From Lateolabrax maculatus (Eukaryota > Chordata > Actinopteri > Acropomatiformes > Lateolabracidae): a stretch of 64,000 nt of DNA. This document shows positions 47,961-60,863 of this stretch, one piece after another. Position 1 is the stretch's first letter. Every line of letters starts with the position of its first letter. The notes below the pieces were generated by a model. It was given only the letters and a program-made list of their open reading frames with translations. It was not told where the DNA came from and did no database searches. The stretch lies in NCBI GenBank assembly GCA_031216445.1, contig CM062201.1:5449501-5513500 (forward strand), in the 5' to 3' direction. A program made the translations under genes and the position numbers.

Positions 47961-48145
47961 ATGGAAAAGGCTCTGACCCACTGTATGCTACCAGCTCAGC
48001 ACCAAACAGCAGACAGACACAGTTTGAGACCAGCTGGTGAACATAGTCGAGCATTTTGCAGCCAAAGAGCCGGATATTTCCCTCGGGATCAGGAGTTGAG
48101 ACCAAAACAGAGCATTATATTTGCAGTAGTCCAACTTCTAGCAAA
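47961..48145 (+). repeat. Dispersed repeat family C, copy 2
   Basis: The blocks 'agcaccaaacagcagacag', 'cagctggtgaacatagtcg', 'ggatatttccctcgg' and 'gagaccaaaacagagc' match 22741-22985 in order. The 143-codon ORF running through it is therefore a repeat artefact. Confidence 0.7.
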
Positions 48146-50504
48146 TAATGCAGCATTATTTGTTTTTCTAAATTCAAATTATATCACTGTTGAATCTCTC
48201 TCTATGAACATCAGAAAGACAACAGCAAAAAAAACGTATTTAATGGGCACCTTCTTTTGTTTTCTGGTCATCTCGAGCCAGTTTGGACTTGGTCTTATCT
48301 CGGACTGGACTAAAGTGGTCTTGACAGCAGCCGTGACATCGACATGTTGTAAAACAATCAAATCAGTCAACCACTGGTTGATTTTACGCTGATATTTTGT
48401 TCACAGAGGACTGAAGTTACGTAAGATCTTTTGGAAAGTATTCATGCACGCCGTGTACCAATTTATGCTGTCAGTCAGTGTTTTATAGTAGTTGTCACTT
48501 TTTGAAATGATGGACATTTCATTTTGAAACAAAGCTTTTTTCAAACACAGCGCTCTGCCTTGCAGTTTGTCAGTTGGACGATCATGCTGACCCTCGTATT
48601 CAGCCCAGTCCTGACCGGGTTTTTAACACATTCTAGGCACGTGTGACCTCAGCCGCAGTGACGTTGCCCTTGGAGAGACGCAAACGGCTCTCATGCATTT
48701 CCCCGAGCGGGTAAAAATTCCTCCCCATTTGAACTGTAGTAATAAGAAGGATTGAAATCTCTCTAGAGATTATGGGCTATTCTGTCACTCGGTCTGAGAC
48801 AAATGCATCCGTGTGATACTATTCTTTTGGACCCAGATGAAAATAATGGATTCATGAGACATTTTTTTTCTCATTTCCAATAGCTACGCCTGTACTTTGT
48901 GTTTGGCACAGCTTTTCTTTCTTTGCACTTCAAAAAAAATTGATTTTACATTGATATCATTTGAGTTCTAAAGTATTAAGAAAATCGCTGGTGACATTGG
49001 CTCATTAAAACTCCGAAAGTTTAAAAGAGAACACTTGGGGAAAAGTGAGGAAAATCTCTGCTTTGTGTTCTCACTGTGCAGCTCCTGAAGCTACACACCA
49101 CTTACACCATTTATCCAGCTCTTGTGTTTCCATCCACCACCATCTAAACCGCTATCAGGCTCCCATATGAAACATCCCACTTCTCTTATGTAACACCATT
49201 TGCCGGTGGAGTACTGACAGTTTTCATCCACATGCATGGGTGTTTCACTATATCAAAAATGTGTAGGAGAGACGGCCTCCCTGCCTCCCACTAGTCCTGG
49301 AGGATTACAAATTAAATACAATTGTGTGTCAACTCAATTATGATTATTCTTTTTTTAGTCTCTCGTTGCTGAGTTAGTGAGTCATGTTTATTAAATTTCA
49401 TGCATTATGTGATACTTCCTGTACATTTATTTTGTTGTATCAGCTTGAGGATTCTGACTCACTAGCAAGTAGGAGTGAATATTTTGTTATAGCACAGCAG
49501 GTGTGGTTTTAGTTTTGAGAGTTGTCCTGTTGTGTGGTTTTAAAATGACTCATCTGGAAGACTGTATTCTGATATATAAACTATATGATTAAGGCTGTTT
49601 TTTTTTTCATGTGATTCAGAAGCAAGTTATTTCTGGCCTTTTTTATTACTTTTCTAGCACTGGGGCAATTCCCTTAGTAAGGGTTTGTTGCTGTAAGTAT
49701 TTGAGCATAAACTCTGTGAAAATTGCTAGCAGAATTTCTGTTAAGGCACAAAAAAAAATACATAAAAGATAATAAATGATGGAGTTTTATTTTAAATGCA
49801 TGCATTGTATACACAGTATGTTGACATGTTCCACTTCCATAGGCAGGTCAATTATAATTTAATATAGGCTCAGTGGCGGGGGCGAATAAAGGCAAGGACT
49901 GTGTCATAACGTCTAAATAAAGGTCACTGGTCTCTAATTACCCCCAAGGTCTCCTAATGAGATCTGAGGAAAGAGTGAGTGAGCCCCTGTTGATTCAGAC
50001 GTTCAAGGTCGTCCATCCCACACCCGTGGCATTTAATGACCATATACATATAAAAAAAGCAATTCTTTTTAAAAGAAAAATGTATCCCTACTAGGCTGGG
50101 ACTGTGTTGATACACACATGACAATAATATGTCACACAATTATTCATAAATAACCTAAGGAGATGGAACCAAAAGGCCATCAGCCTAACTAGTGTAAGGA
50201 CTGGAAATAGTTACAACATGTAGCAACACCTAAAACCACAAATTGTTGTTTTTTTGCGGGTGTGTTTTTACATTTCTATTTATACAAGATACAATTTGTT
50301 GATGAGCTTTGGAGCGTGTCAGGCTTCGTCTTGTCTTAATGCTAAGCCAGTCTAACCGCCTGCCAGCTCCAGCTCTACACTTGTTTTTGGAGGGGGCTTT
50401 CCCACCTGCAACTCTACTGTTTTGATTGAGTCCCACCGCTCTCATCAGCGCCGTCTCCAGCATCAGCCGGCGGCTGTTTGGAGTGAAAAAACGAATGCAC
50501 TGCA

Positions 50505-50560
50505 CGACACTTGCCCAGCACCAGACAGACACAGTTGGCAACTGGCTGGTGAACTGCTTG
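50505..50560 (+). repeat. Dispersed repeat family C, copy 3 (short fragment)
   Basis: It has 'gcccagcaccagacagacac' followed by 'aactggctggtgaac', corresponding to the core of copies 1 and 2. Similarity to the left (50400-50505) is not clear. Confidence 0.6.
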
Positions 50561-53500
50561 ATGCGTAAATAAGCAACTGTTGGTTAACAGTGTACCAACT
50601 TTATAAGATGACAATGTGTCAGTGTTTTGCTTAAAGCTTGTTGTTCTCCCAGCTGAGATCAATTAATGCAGCTTCAAGAGTTTATGTATTATTCTGTTTT
50701 GCAAAGAAACATCCACACCCAACTCCAGATCTTGATTTTCATCTATGTAATCTCAGTTAAGAGTGAACATGTGCCCTTTGCTATTGCGGCGTCACTCTTT
50801 GTGATTTAGGCTCATAGAAAGGCTGAATTTTCGCAGAAAAAGCCCCTGCCTGAAGCGTGGTGTCTCCCTATATTGGCTCCCAGCCGCACAGCTTTGTCCT
50901 GGCTGCTCCACTGAGGCTGAAGAATTGGCCTCCAAAGGTTTCGGGGCTCTCTTGCCTCATCCCTCTGTTGGCAGCAGATCAATAGATTAGCAGGGTGTGT
51001 GTCCCCACTGTGCCTCTCCTTAAATTGCTGTGTGAGCGGTGTATCTGTGAGGGATTTTGGACAGGCAAACCCTTAAAACCTAGCTTCATATCCTCTTCTT
51101 CATCTATTTCCCTATTCTTTACCCCAACTGATTTCTCTACTATTCTTACTCCGCCTTCCTTCCCCGTCCTCCCTTTTTTAAGATTCCATTTTGTCCTCCT
51201 TCAGTCCTGCCTTTCCAGTTCCACCCCCACGCTCCTGCCACCCGACCACCTCTCTGTTTCGCCTCACATTGAGCAGCTTGTGCCCTCAGCCTGTAAGTAA
51301 GCCTGTGGCATCCTGTCTATGTCTGCCTACTCTCTGATTATATTTTCCTGCAGTGCAAATCCAGCAGGCAGGCAGTAAGAAATCCCCAGTCGGAAAAAAA
51401 AAAAAAAAAAACCTCCACACAGGTGACTTTTGCTGTCAGCTCGCTCGGCATTAGCCGGATGAGTCCGAAAGCACACTCTGCCATTTTCAATTACGCTCAA
51501 CACACTGATGGGATGGAAATTTTAATATGGAAGGGACTGAAATGTCCCTTAGTGTGCCTGTATGTATGTAAATGCTGGGGATTGCATGATGTTAACGTTC
51601 CATAGCAATCTGTTAAGGCCAGATCAGATGTGGAAAAATGCATTGCAGGGACGTGCACTCACAGTGGTTAAAGTGGTCCGAGCCGCTGCCGTTACCTCTG
51701 CTGCAACCTTTATTTCTGATTATTATTACACCAATTTATCGCTGTTACGCCAAATAACATGCTTCTGCCTGGTCACCTGATGTTATGACAATAACATCTG
51801 GGCATCCCAAAGCTACATTAGTGGAGTGGGTATCTCCTCGCTTGTTTAAGAGGAAGGATCGCACAAACAAGTATATTTAAGGCCAATGCTAGCTAGGTAT
51901 ATTTGTAAGCACCTATCAAACTGAGAAGTAGACTTGTCCTCATCCTACATTACGTACACCTTATTGTTATGACAATTAGACACAATATTATAGCCTCACA
52001 GTAGAAATTCTTGCTAGTGCCAGAAAAACAATTTTGTACAGTGTGCCAACATCAGGAGGAGGCATGGGGACAGTACAGTGGGGGTGGAGGTGCCCTTTTT
52101 TACAAATTGAGCCGCTTCCCCTCAAAATGACGGTGCACGACCCTGTTTTCTGAAGATCCGTTATTTTCCCGTTGATCCGCATGGGAACTTAATATGATTT
52201 GTGCCCAGTTCAGATTCATTCATGCTCAGAGTCACCTGGGTACCAGTCCCACAGCCAGACTGCTGTCAGGAGTCACAGTTGGAGTAGGGTTGAGAGAGAC
52301 GACCAATTGCCTTGAGATTTGGCTGACCAGATGGGCTCTTTCCTTTCTCAGTCACTTTCCATAAAGCAGGCAATCAGCCAGGTTTTTTCCGGACGCGGCC
52401 GACACTGATGTCGCCTCGACGTGGAATAGTCTGAGCCCACTGTCGGGCCGTGGCACTGTTACTCTGCAACCTTGTAGAAACGTCAAGGTCCTGTTACTTT
52501 TATCTCAGATAAAGAGACATATTCTCTGCCTCTTGAACGTCATTATTCTAGCTGTTGGAACGGAAAGAGCATTGGGGTACAGAATGACTTTGATACAAGC
52601 AGATTTAATCCCTGGAGTGCGTTTTGCCTGTAATGTTTTGTTACTTAATTGAAGGCTAACATGTTACACACAAAATGATTAATTTGTAATACTCAGATAA
52701 AAAAAAAAACGTTTTAAGCTAACCATATGGTTAACAATCTGACAAAGAAAAGATTGTTCTCTTCTAAAGACGCAATGCCGAAAAGGTCCGCTGCCTGCTG
52801 CCCTTTCTTTGTTATCTCCCCTCTGTTAATTGCTCATTAGGAGGGAAAATGTGGTTTTAATCGTCCGCCGGTCCAGACAGTCTGAAGTTCATTAGAGCTA
52901 ATGTCCAAACTTCAGAGGCACACAGAGGCTGATGGTGCTAGTCTAGACACAAACAGCAACACTTGGCCAATTATTAATACATCCCATCAGAGCCTTCAGT
53001 GAGTGCTGTTTGTTTGCGTATGCATGAACATATACATGTTTGATCCTAACATGGCAATATGATAAATGTGTGGGTTATAATTGGGCTGCCTCTGTCTCAC
53101 TGCATATTTATCCAGTCGCACTCAAAGCAAAGTTTCTCCTCAGAAGACAAATGTGATGCCTGGTGAACAAACCACGGTCGGATTTTGTACACAGCAAAGC
53201 CCGAATAATGGCTCGTCAGGGGAGCCACACTTTAACATGGCTTATACTTACTGAGGCTACTTTTACTTTAACAATACTCAGAGGCTGTAACCCTGCTAAT
53301 GACTTTCCAAGGCTGTAATATTCATTGTAAAAAAAACCAAGCTGTTGGATAAAAGCTAAGGAATTAATTTTTTTTGGTCTCTAGCAGCGCACAAATGTGC
53401 AAATACTTTGCTGTCAATGGAAATCATTCAGCGGGATTTGGGGAACAGTTGGGAAATGGGAACAGTGCTCTACCTTGTTAAAAGTTTGCCATTTTGTCTA

Positions 53501-53736
53501 TATTAACGCCACCTGATGACCTTCTTTACTCCCAACGGACAGGAGTCATAATTAATACGGCTGCCAGGGGGCTTTGTCACTTGAACGTAACACATGTTGT
53601 TTTGGGGCCCTTGCTGAAACGACTGATTCCTTTGAGGACAGTTAGCTATGAGGCCCAGGAGGCCCCTATATGTTTCATTTTGTCCTTTGAAGAATACCTC
53701 ACACACACATCGCCTTTTTGTAATTATAGATATTGA

Positions 53737-53758
53737 TAGCCAGGCCGAGGCCTGGCTA
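53737..53758. repeat. 22-bp near-perfect palindrome
   Basis: TAGCCAGGCC and GGCCTGGCTA face each other across the dinucleotide GA. It is short, could be chance in 64 kb, and is a possible binding site for a dimeric factor. It lies about 460 bases before cpne9 exon 3. Confidence 0.6.
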
Positions 53759-54216
53759 AAGGTGGTGACAGCATATCTGCAAGGCACAAAATGTAGAGAT
53801 TGATTGCTCCTGCACTGTTATGTAGGTATACCTGAAGGAAAAGTGAGAATGAACCCAAGGAAAACACATTGTGTTAATGTTTTTAATATCCAAAAGTTCA
53901 ACTCTACTCCTGTTTTGCCTTATTTAGGTTGAATGTGTTCATTCTAGATTAAATACCCTTTTCTCAGTCTAACAATGGAGGTGTAATGGGTTTTATTTAG
54001 GAATGATTGACTTTTCTTCTACTCTAGCTATGCCGATCTAATGAAAATATACTGATTTTCTTACCTGTGAAAAGTGTTTTGATATATCAGGTGCTGCAGG
54101 TGCTGACATGTTAAAAACCAACAGGCTAATTGTTGAAATTGAATAGCTTCTTCTTCTTTTCTTCTTTTCCTCATGCTTTCCCCTTCGGCTTCTTCTCCCT
54201 ACTCTTTCCATTCCAG

Positions 54217-54263
54217 TGGTTGTGTTGTATTTGCAGGCCGTGGGAACCAAAGAATGGAGGGAG
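54217..54263 (+). CDS. cpne9: Copine-9-like protein, coding exon 3
   Basis: The 47-base exon lies between CCATTCCAG and a GTAAGT donor. It completes Val41 and encodes VVLYLQAVGTKEWRE, the C2A strand that in copines reads close to V-L-Y-T-Q followed by K/Q-x-W-R-E. It joins exon 4 (FGRTEV) in phase 0, restoring the hallmark WREFGRTEVIDN of copine C2A domains. Confidence 0.93.
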
Positions 54264-57200
54264 GTAAGTAAAGCAACTTTTTGTTCTCCAATATGAAGAG
54301 CTAGTATCTGTGTTGTTATTCTATTATTTTTTTAAGGATTGCTAGGTAATGGGTATTCACTTTGCCTTGATGCAAGCAACTTTCTGTCAGGGTTAAGAGA
54401 GGGGGTTATTAAGATGAAGTCCAGAGGCAACTGACTGCAAACCCCTGAGAACACTGTTGAAATAAAAAGAAAATTGAAAGTGTCAACCGCTTCACTTCCC
54501 CACGCAAGTAACCACTGTCTGAAATGGGGGTGGGGGCTTCATACACATACTGATGAATTAATAGTACAGGTTAAGGAATAAATAGTTAAAATGGATCTCA
54601 TTAAATCAGGTTTATTATGTTAGACAAAAGGAATTCACATCATGACTCAGGGCTGGGAGAAAAACAAGGGAGATTCCTTTTTGGCCTCATCAAAAATGCA
54701 CCGTCTGCTCCCCTGGACTTCATGCTGTCTCCCCCTCTGTCGCTCTTTTTTATTTTTTAAGGCGGGGGTCATGTGACTTTCCATTCAGTACTGCTTCTTT
54801 GAATCCCTTCCCTTTTCTAATTTTTTTCCCTCCCCCAATACGTCCCTTCCATGTCATCTCTTATCCCAATTTGCCCTTGTATAATTTGCGTATGACATTC
54901 TGTTTGTAGCCGGTGTATTTACCCGTTTGCAAATTCAAAGTCAACACCAATGTGTCAGGGAGGGCCTTGCCACCGCTGATCCCCTCACTTGAAGACACCT
55001 CACACCTCTTTATTCCATGTGGCAGGACTTAATCAAAAACACGGCATGAATCGTGCTGCAATCAGTGGAGTAAACATCTCGCTGTCAGCTGTACACAGAT
55101 TGACACCATGAGCATGAATCGAAACCTGACAGTTTTTTTTGTTTTCTTTTGACTTCATGTTTTGCATTTTGGCAATACACAATGTATAATTTATGAATTA
55201 AATGTTTACTTTTGAAGGAGGAATAGTGCATTTGCATGCCTTATTAGCGAGCAAAAACTCACACCGTGCATGTAGTATTTATTGTATACTGTACTACTGT
55301 TACTGTATCCTGAAGGTCTAACATGTCCATTTTCCACCCTCCATTGTGTAGTTTTTCTTTCTTTTGTACTTTGGGTTAGGTTATAGTTATTTTTGGCTTC
55401 TTTACTGTCCCCACTCCATCAGGCTGTGCACTACATTTTTTTTTCTGATCACAAGTGGTTCCATTTTTCCCAGCCAATGGATATGATCCTGCACTTAGAG
55501 GCTCCCACGATGGTTGCCCACAGATAACTCTGTCTGTGTGATCAACAAGAATAAAGGTCTGGTCACGGCAGCATTTAAAACTGACATTTTGTGGTGAAAT
55601 CTTTTTATTTTAATGTAATTGGGGTGATTAGTGCATTTGCTTAAGGAGTTCAGCTTTGGTGGACTTTGACGCACAAATTTGCGACATTGACCAATTGCGA
55701 ACCATCTTGATAGTGCCGACCTTTGAGAGAAAATCATAGCTTATTAGCTCTGTCGCCCCATTAACTTTTATTTAACCTCCTTTGTTGGAGTATAAACTGC
55801 TCCACAAAATAGAATCATTTGCCGGCACTTATGAGACAGGAGTCGGTGGCACAAATACGTGTTTGGAATAAAATCTTATCTTAGTTAGTGACCAAGCTAA
55901 AAAGCTTTCTAACTGACAAGTTCACTGTCAGGTCACATCAGGCTACTGTCAGTCAAATCTGATTAAGATTAGAAAAAAATTTGAAGCCAAGTTTTCATGG
56001 AATCATAGAATCATATTCAAAGTAAGGATGACTAAATGACTCGCCCATACCACATATTGGCCTTTTGAACTATTATGCGCTTGAATACATCTTAATCTGG
56101 GTTCTTTCCAGGTGTTGAGTCCAGGTTAGCTCCATCAAGATCATGCTGTCGAACACAAACAGCTGACCTGCCCACGTGATGTTTGGGAGTTGGCATAACA
56201 CAAAAGGCAACAGAGAAATTCTCTTTAATAACTATACCACACAATAAATATTGTAGGGCAGCTGTACTGATGTACTTTTAATACCTGCTAAATTAGGTAT
56301 AAGGCACACCCAGTTGCCAGCTTGAAACCTGCAGATTTCCTTAGCAACAAATCTCTGCAAAACCCCGACAATGAGCTGGTTCTAAAAGGCTTTCTACTAA
56401 TGCATCTATTGTACTGTGGTCTGCATGAACTCTGTTTCATTTACCCAAACATAATGAATGCAAATCGTTTTCAAGGCAATTTACAACAACTATGCACATA
56501 CACATCAGAAAAACAACATTAGCTCAAGTCCTTCTTTTGTGCACAACTGCTGTGATTTTTTAACTTCCAATTTCTGACCCTGAATGACGTTTCTTCTCAG
56601 AGGAAGAACAGTAAATCAAAGGGGTGGGTTAGAAATGGTTGAAAAAAAAGCACGGCCTTTGTAAAAGACCGGTTTGATAGCTCTAAGTAATCGCTCTATG
56701 TTGAAACCAACAGTTGTCTCCCCAACTGCTCTGCTCACCCTGGGACAATGAAAAACATATCCCCCAGTAACAAAGCAATCCCTTAACCTTCACCCCAACG
56801 CTCCAGCACCTATTAACCAATCACGCCTGAGTGAGATTATAAACCAAAGGCCTTCAGCCCCAAAAATAGAAACACTACAAGGAAATATCATGGGATTTTC
56901 CCTTCGGGTCGATATTGCAGGTAGGTTCTGAGGTCCAATACACTCCCCTGTGAGGCCTCTGTAATGGATAGGCTGGGGACGCAGTTGATAGCTCGGATTA
57001 TGTGCGCTGGGCACTAAAGACATGAGTCGAGGTATTGAGGCTGCGGCGAGGCAGTGCCAAGATCAATAGCTCATTACACGGTGCTGCCGGGCCGGGCCGC
57101 GGAGGCGAGGCTGGCAGTCCACCAGGGGGATTACTGGTGTGATTGTCAGGGAGATGGAGAGAGGGCCCGAGCCCAGGAGGGAGGCTGGGGCCGGGACACT

Positions 57201-57513
57201 GTGGGCTCGCCGTGCTGAGAGCTGGCTCCGTTGTGGCTCTAATGTAGCAGTCTGATTTCTCTGGGGACGCAAGATTTAGCACACAGCACAATGAAGAGCA
57301 GTGTGATACAGTGTGGTCATATTTTTGCAAATGAGATTTATATTTATGGATTCCATTCCTGTGCGAGATGTTACAATGGTATTACTACTTAATGAATCTG
57401 ATTCACTTCTTTCTCTGGTGTATTTTTCTTGATTATTAGTTTAACAGCATATATTGACTCATGAACCAATGCTACTATTGCCACCAATTACCACTTTCTT
57501 TCTACTTTTGCAG
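54264..57513 (+). other. cpne9: cpne9 intron 3
   Basis: This 3.2 kb intron runs from GTAAGT to TACTTTTGCAG. Its main notable content is the GC-rich block at 56990-57270. No gene is supported and no clear dispersed repeat was recognised. Confidence 0.85.
56990..57270. promoter_or_regulatory. GC-rich block within AT-rich cpne9 intron 3
   Basis: This roughly 280-base stretch is rich in G and C (words such as gccgggccgggccgcggagg), while its surroundings are AT-rich. It also holds homeodomain-type core words (CTCATTACAC, GGATTACTGG) and TGATTGTCAGG, which resembles a TALE-class (PBX/MEIS) site. It could be a conserved enhancer or internal CpG-rich element. Evidence is composition and motif resemblance only. 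Confidence 0.3.
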
Positions 57514-57617
57514 TTTGGCAGGACAGAGGTAATCGATAACACTCGCAATCCGGATTTCGTCAGGAAGTTTGTCCTGGATTTCTTCTTTGAAGAGAAACAA
57601 AATCTAAGGTTTGACGT
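57514..57617 (+). CDS. cpne9: Copine-9-like protein, coding exon 4
   Basis: The 104-base exon lies between CTTTTGCAG and GTAAGT. It encodes residues 57-90 plus two bases of Val91: FGRTEVIDNTRNPDFVRKF, then VLDFFFEEKQNLRFD. This is the most conserved part of copine C2A and identifies the family without doubt. Residue 67 is Arg (codon CGC), whereas the family nearly always has Leu in the N-T-L-N-P-D-F motif. This could be a lineage change or a base error, since a single T to G difference suffices. Confidence 0.95.
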
Positions 57618-58947
57618 GTAAGTAGTAATGACAGTATTCCAGTCACTTTTTCTGAATAAATCTGAATTCATTTCAATCTAAACTGGGATACATTCTGTTA
57701 TGTAAATACTTCAATGTGGATTTAGAGTAATCAAGCTAAGATAGAAATGCCTTTGATTACATTTGAATAATTTCTTCCTCTGGTGAAAAGATCATTTTGC
57801 CCAATTTTTTTAAAATAAATGAGCAGGCGAATCACTGCTGAAATAAGATGCTGGGATGTCAAATCATGGAAGGGGATTTTGTAAAAAGGCCACTTACCAA
57901 GGTCACTTGATAGCCCCACTGATTTAATTACTGTCCTTATACCCACTTGGCTATTCTGTCCAGTTCACCTACCTGTTATCCTTAATCAATACAGGGAAAG
58001 ATCACTTACATGCCTCTGAAGCTTTAATCAAGGCACAGAAATGTGCTTTTATTACCCAGTGGGTTCTGAAGGACACTAGCTTGTATACAGCGTCAACATG
58101 GAAATGGAACAGGACCATTGTTTGGGATGATGCTTTTCTGTTTCCTGTTTTGCAAGGTACATTTTCCATTTTCAATCCTGCAGTAGACAGCTTTTTGTTT
58201 ATCAACCCAGATACGACAGATGCGAAGGCTGTAGGCATTACAAAATATTAAATGAAATTAAAAAAATGGGAAAAAGGTATGCCAATTGTGTACACGTAAT
58301 CCATTAAATTGCCTATTACTCTTTTAAAATGTTTAAGAAATAGTTTCTTGCCGAGAGTTAGTCGAGAGGACGGATACAACTCTCATGTCTGTGTGTGAAT
58401 TATGAAGCTGGGAGTCAATTAGCTTAGCTTAGCATATAGAGTGGGAGCAGGGGGAATTTGCTAGCATGGTTCTTGCCAAAATTTACAAAACATGTTTACC
58501 AGGACCTCTAAAGCAAGTAAATAGTATGTTTTATCTAGTTTATTTAAACCATTCATAAACCAAAATGCAAGAAAAACAAGTTATGGTTTCATGGGGTTAA
58601 CAAGTATTGTTAAATTATTTTACTAATCACTTCACAGCAAAAGTAGGCTAATTACTCGATACATGACTTTTGAGTTGCTCATCCCAGCTTTGGCAGACTT
58701 GTTTTTCAACAAAGCAATGTCATTTAACAGCATAATTGTTATGCTGTAACATGTTACTCCGTAATGTGTTACTGCCCAACACTGATGATTAATCGCAAAC
58801 AAAATATGAAGCGGGGAAATTGGTGCTTTCGGAAGTAAACGGCTCCAAGACTAACACCTGTGGATCTGTGCACACAGTTGCACCGAATCACCTCAAACAG
58901 GAGTGTCGCGACTTCTTCCACTCTTATCACCTATTTGTGCCTCACAG
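57618..58947 (+). other. cpne9: cpne9 intron 4
   Basis: This 1.3 kb intron runs from GTAAGT to GTGCCTCACAG. The right half contains a family E dispersed repeat. No nested gene is supported. Confidence 0.85.
58337..58610 (+). repeat. Teleost dispersed repeat family E, copy 3
   Basis: It carries 'gtttcttgccgagagttag', 'actctcatgtctgtgtg', 'ttagcttagcttagcatata', 'gcagggggaat' and 'ggacctctaaagc'. This is the 5' and middle part of the element also found at 40352-40570. Confidence 0.8.
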
Positions 58948-58987
58948 GTACAATGTGGACTCCAGAAGCTGTAACATTTCCAAACAC
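58948..58987 (+). CDS. cpne9: Copine-9-like protein, coding exon 5 (C2A calcium loop 3)
   Basis: The 40-base exon lies between CCTCACAG and GTAAGT. It completes Val91 and encodes YNVDSRSCNISKH. In C2 domains this loop usually has Asp at the position of N93 and at D95. CPNE5 and CPNE8 read YDVDS, while mammalian CPNE9 as I recall it reads YNVDS. The N here is the clearest single residue pointing to CPNE9, and NIS also agrees. Phase fits both neighbours. Confidence 0.92.
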
Positions 58988-60863
58988 GTAAGTACAGTAT
59001 GTGGAACTCAAGGGATGGTTTTGACTCAGCGCTGACAGCTTCCATCAGCCCTCAAATGTATCACATTGTATTCAGCATTACTCATACTGAGCTAATTTAC
59101 AGTGAATGGGGGAAGCAGCTGATGATGATTATAAAATCTATTTAGTATACTGTAAGTCCGTCTTGTGACAAAGTCTTTTATTCTCCTTAACAAAACAACT
59201 CAACAACAATGTGGGAGAGCAGAAGGTGAGGGCTTTTATATAATTATACAGATTTTATTATAATATCCTTCATTCATTTCACTTTTTATTTCCCAATATA
59301 TTTCAGTGTCCCCAGAAGAGACTTGTGATTTTTTGTGTGTGTTTAATTTTGTTGTATTTTTCTGCCATTCTTTCATCCCATTTCATCAAGGGCAAACACC
59401 AACAGCTCCCACCCAGAAAGCCTAGCCCGCCCCCCTTTCCCTCCCGTAGTGTTGTTCCTCATTTTGTCTGTCTGCATTTTATCTTTCGCTCAGGTAAAGC
59501 AACTCTCAGACCTCGGCTTCAAAGTGAAAGCAGCTGTTGTTGCTTGAGACGCGGCAGATTGTGCATGCACACATTCAGTTTGTGGGACTCTCACCTACAC
59601 CTGCTCGCGCCCACACATGACAAACATCAGTGTTCTGCCCGTGTTGCTGTGCAGGAGTTTTTATTGTGCCGTGTCATCCCTCCTTTTAATGTTGCCATAT
59701 GTTTTTTTCTGTAGTGTGTGTGTGTGTGGGCTGGTTGTAAACTTCAAAATCTGTTGTTCAATGAAAATGCTGATTAAAGGGGAAAAGTCTTTCTTGTTTA
59801 CTATGAGGTCATTTGCCTTATGCACAGGGGTCCTTTTGAAGGATTATCAAACGGTCAATAATGCACCCCACTAGGACTTCCTGAGCTTGACCTAGTTGGG
59901 TCAATGCATGCGTATATAAAAGGTGGAATTAAACCCTACATTTAAAGTTTAATTTAAAATGACACCTCAATAAAATTAGATTCAACTTTAATGGAACTTT
60001 AATAACTTTAATATCAATGTTACTATCCCAGTTGACTTTATAGTCTTTCATAATGGCTATTGAGCTTATTATTTAGTGTTAGCCCTGTTTATTAAAGCAC
60101 AGAAGATCCAGAAATGTGTAATTAGTTTAGCGTTCATATAGTTTAATGGGCTGGTTCCCCTGTGCTAACTTAAACCCGTAAATTTGAAAAAGTTTAAGAC
60201 CTCCTCAAATAAATGAGGTCTATCACCACTGAGCACACCGTGGTGTCAGAGCGGTGTGGAAAATGAAGAAACGCACCATGGCTGCTTCAAGCAGGGCACT
60301 ATTAAAGGTTAGGGACACTTTTTTTTTTTTTAAACTTTTCTTAAAACAATAGTCAGCTGCCCTAATGAAAACTGAAACTGAATTTACTGGTTGTGTGCAT
60401 GTGAACATGTGCATGTAACATGCAAGTGTTGGGGAACAAAATCTAAGGTCCTCATTCTGTGCAAAAACACATTTTGAGGTTTAGCTGAAGTTATTAAGAT
60501 GTTTCAGAAGTCTGAGCAAAGCAAATAAAGTGGGTATCTTCCAAAGTGATGGTGTTTTTCGTATGAAACCCCCTCTTTTGTGTTACTGTCTCTCTGCCAC
60601 ACTGCCCAGAGAACCCCAAAAAATGGCGACATCTTATTTGTTTAACACGATATTTGTCTAACACAGATAGCTGAAACTTCAGATTAGCTTTAGATAAGCA
60701 CGGGAATGTATTCTTGCATTGAAGGACTGGATTTTGTACCCCTTCACTTACATTAGAAACACATTAAGAAGGGATACCTTAATGTACTTTTCTGTTGGTA
60801 AGAGTCTGGTTTGAAACCCTGTCATGCAATTAATTCTCTCTTCTATCTCCCCCCCTCCCTAAG
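58988..60863 (+). other. cpne9: cpne9 intron 5
   Basis: This 1.9 kb intron runs from GTAAGT to CCCCTCCCTAAG. ORFs at 59325-59874 have no domain and no splice logic. Short (TG)n sequence is at about 59715-59730. Otherwise nothing notable was seen. Confidence 0.85.

Larger units (their letters stand above)
41063..54216 (+). other. cpne9: cpne9 intron 2, 13.2 kb
   Basis: This is the longest intron of the visible cpne9 gene (GTATGT ... TTCCAG). It contains family C repeats at 47961-48145 and 50505-50560, scattered A/T homopolymers (for example 44749-44761, 45697-45709 and 51396-51411), a fragment near 45517-45560 resembling family D and a 22-bp palindrome at 53737-53758. No nested gene was recognised. 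ORFs up to 143 codons lack any domain or repeat only transposon-like words. Confidence 0.8.

Noticed and set aside
47961..48392. A 143-codon ORF in cpne9 intron 2
   Set aside because: It overlaps the family C dispersed repeat and has no protein motif.
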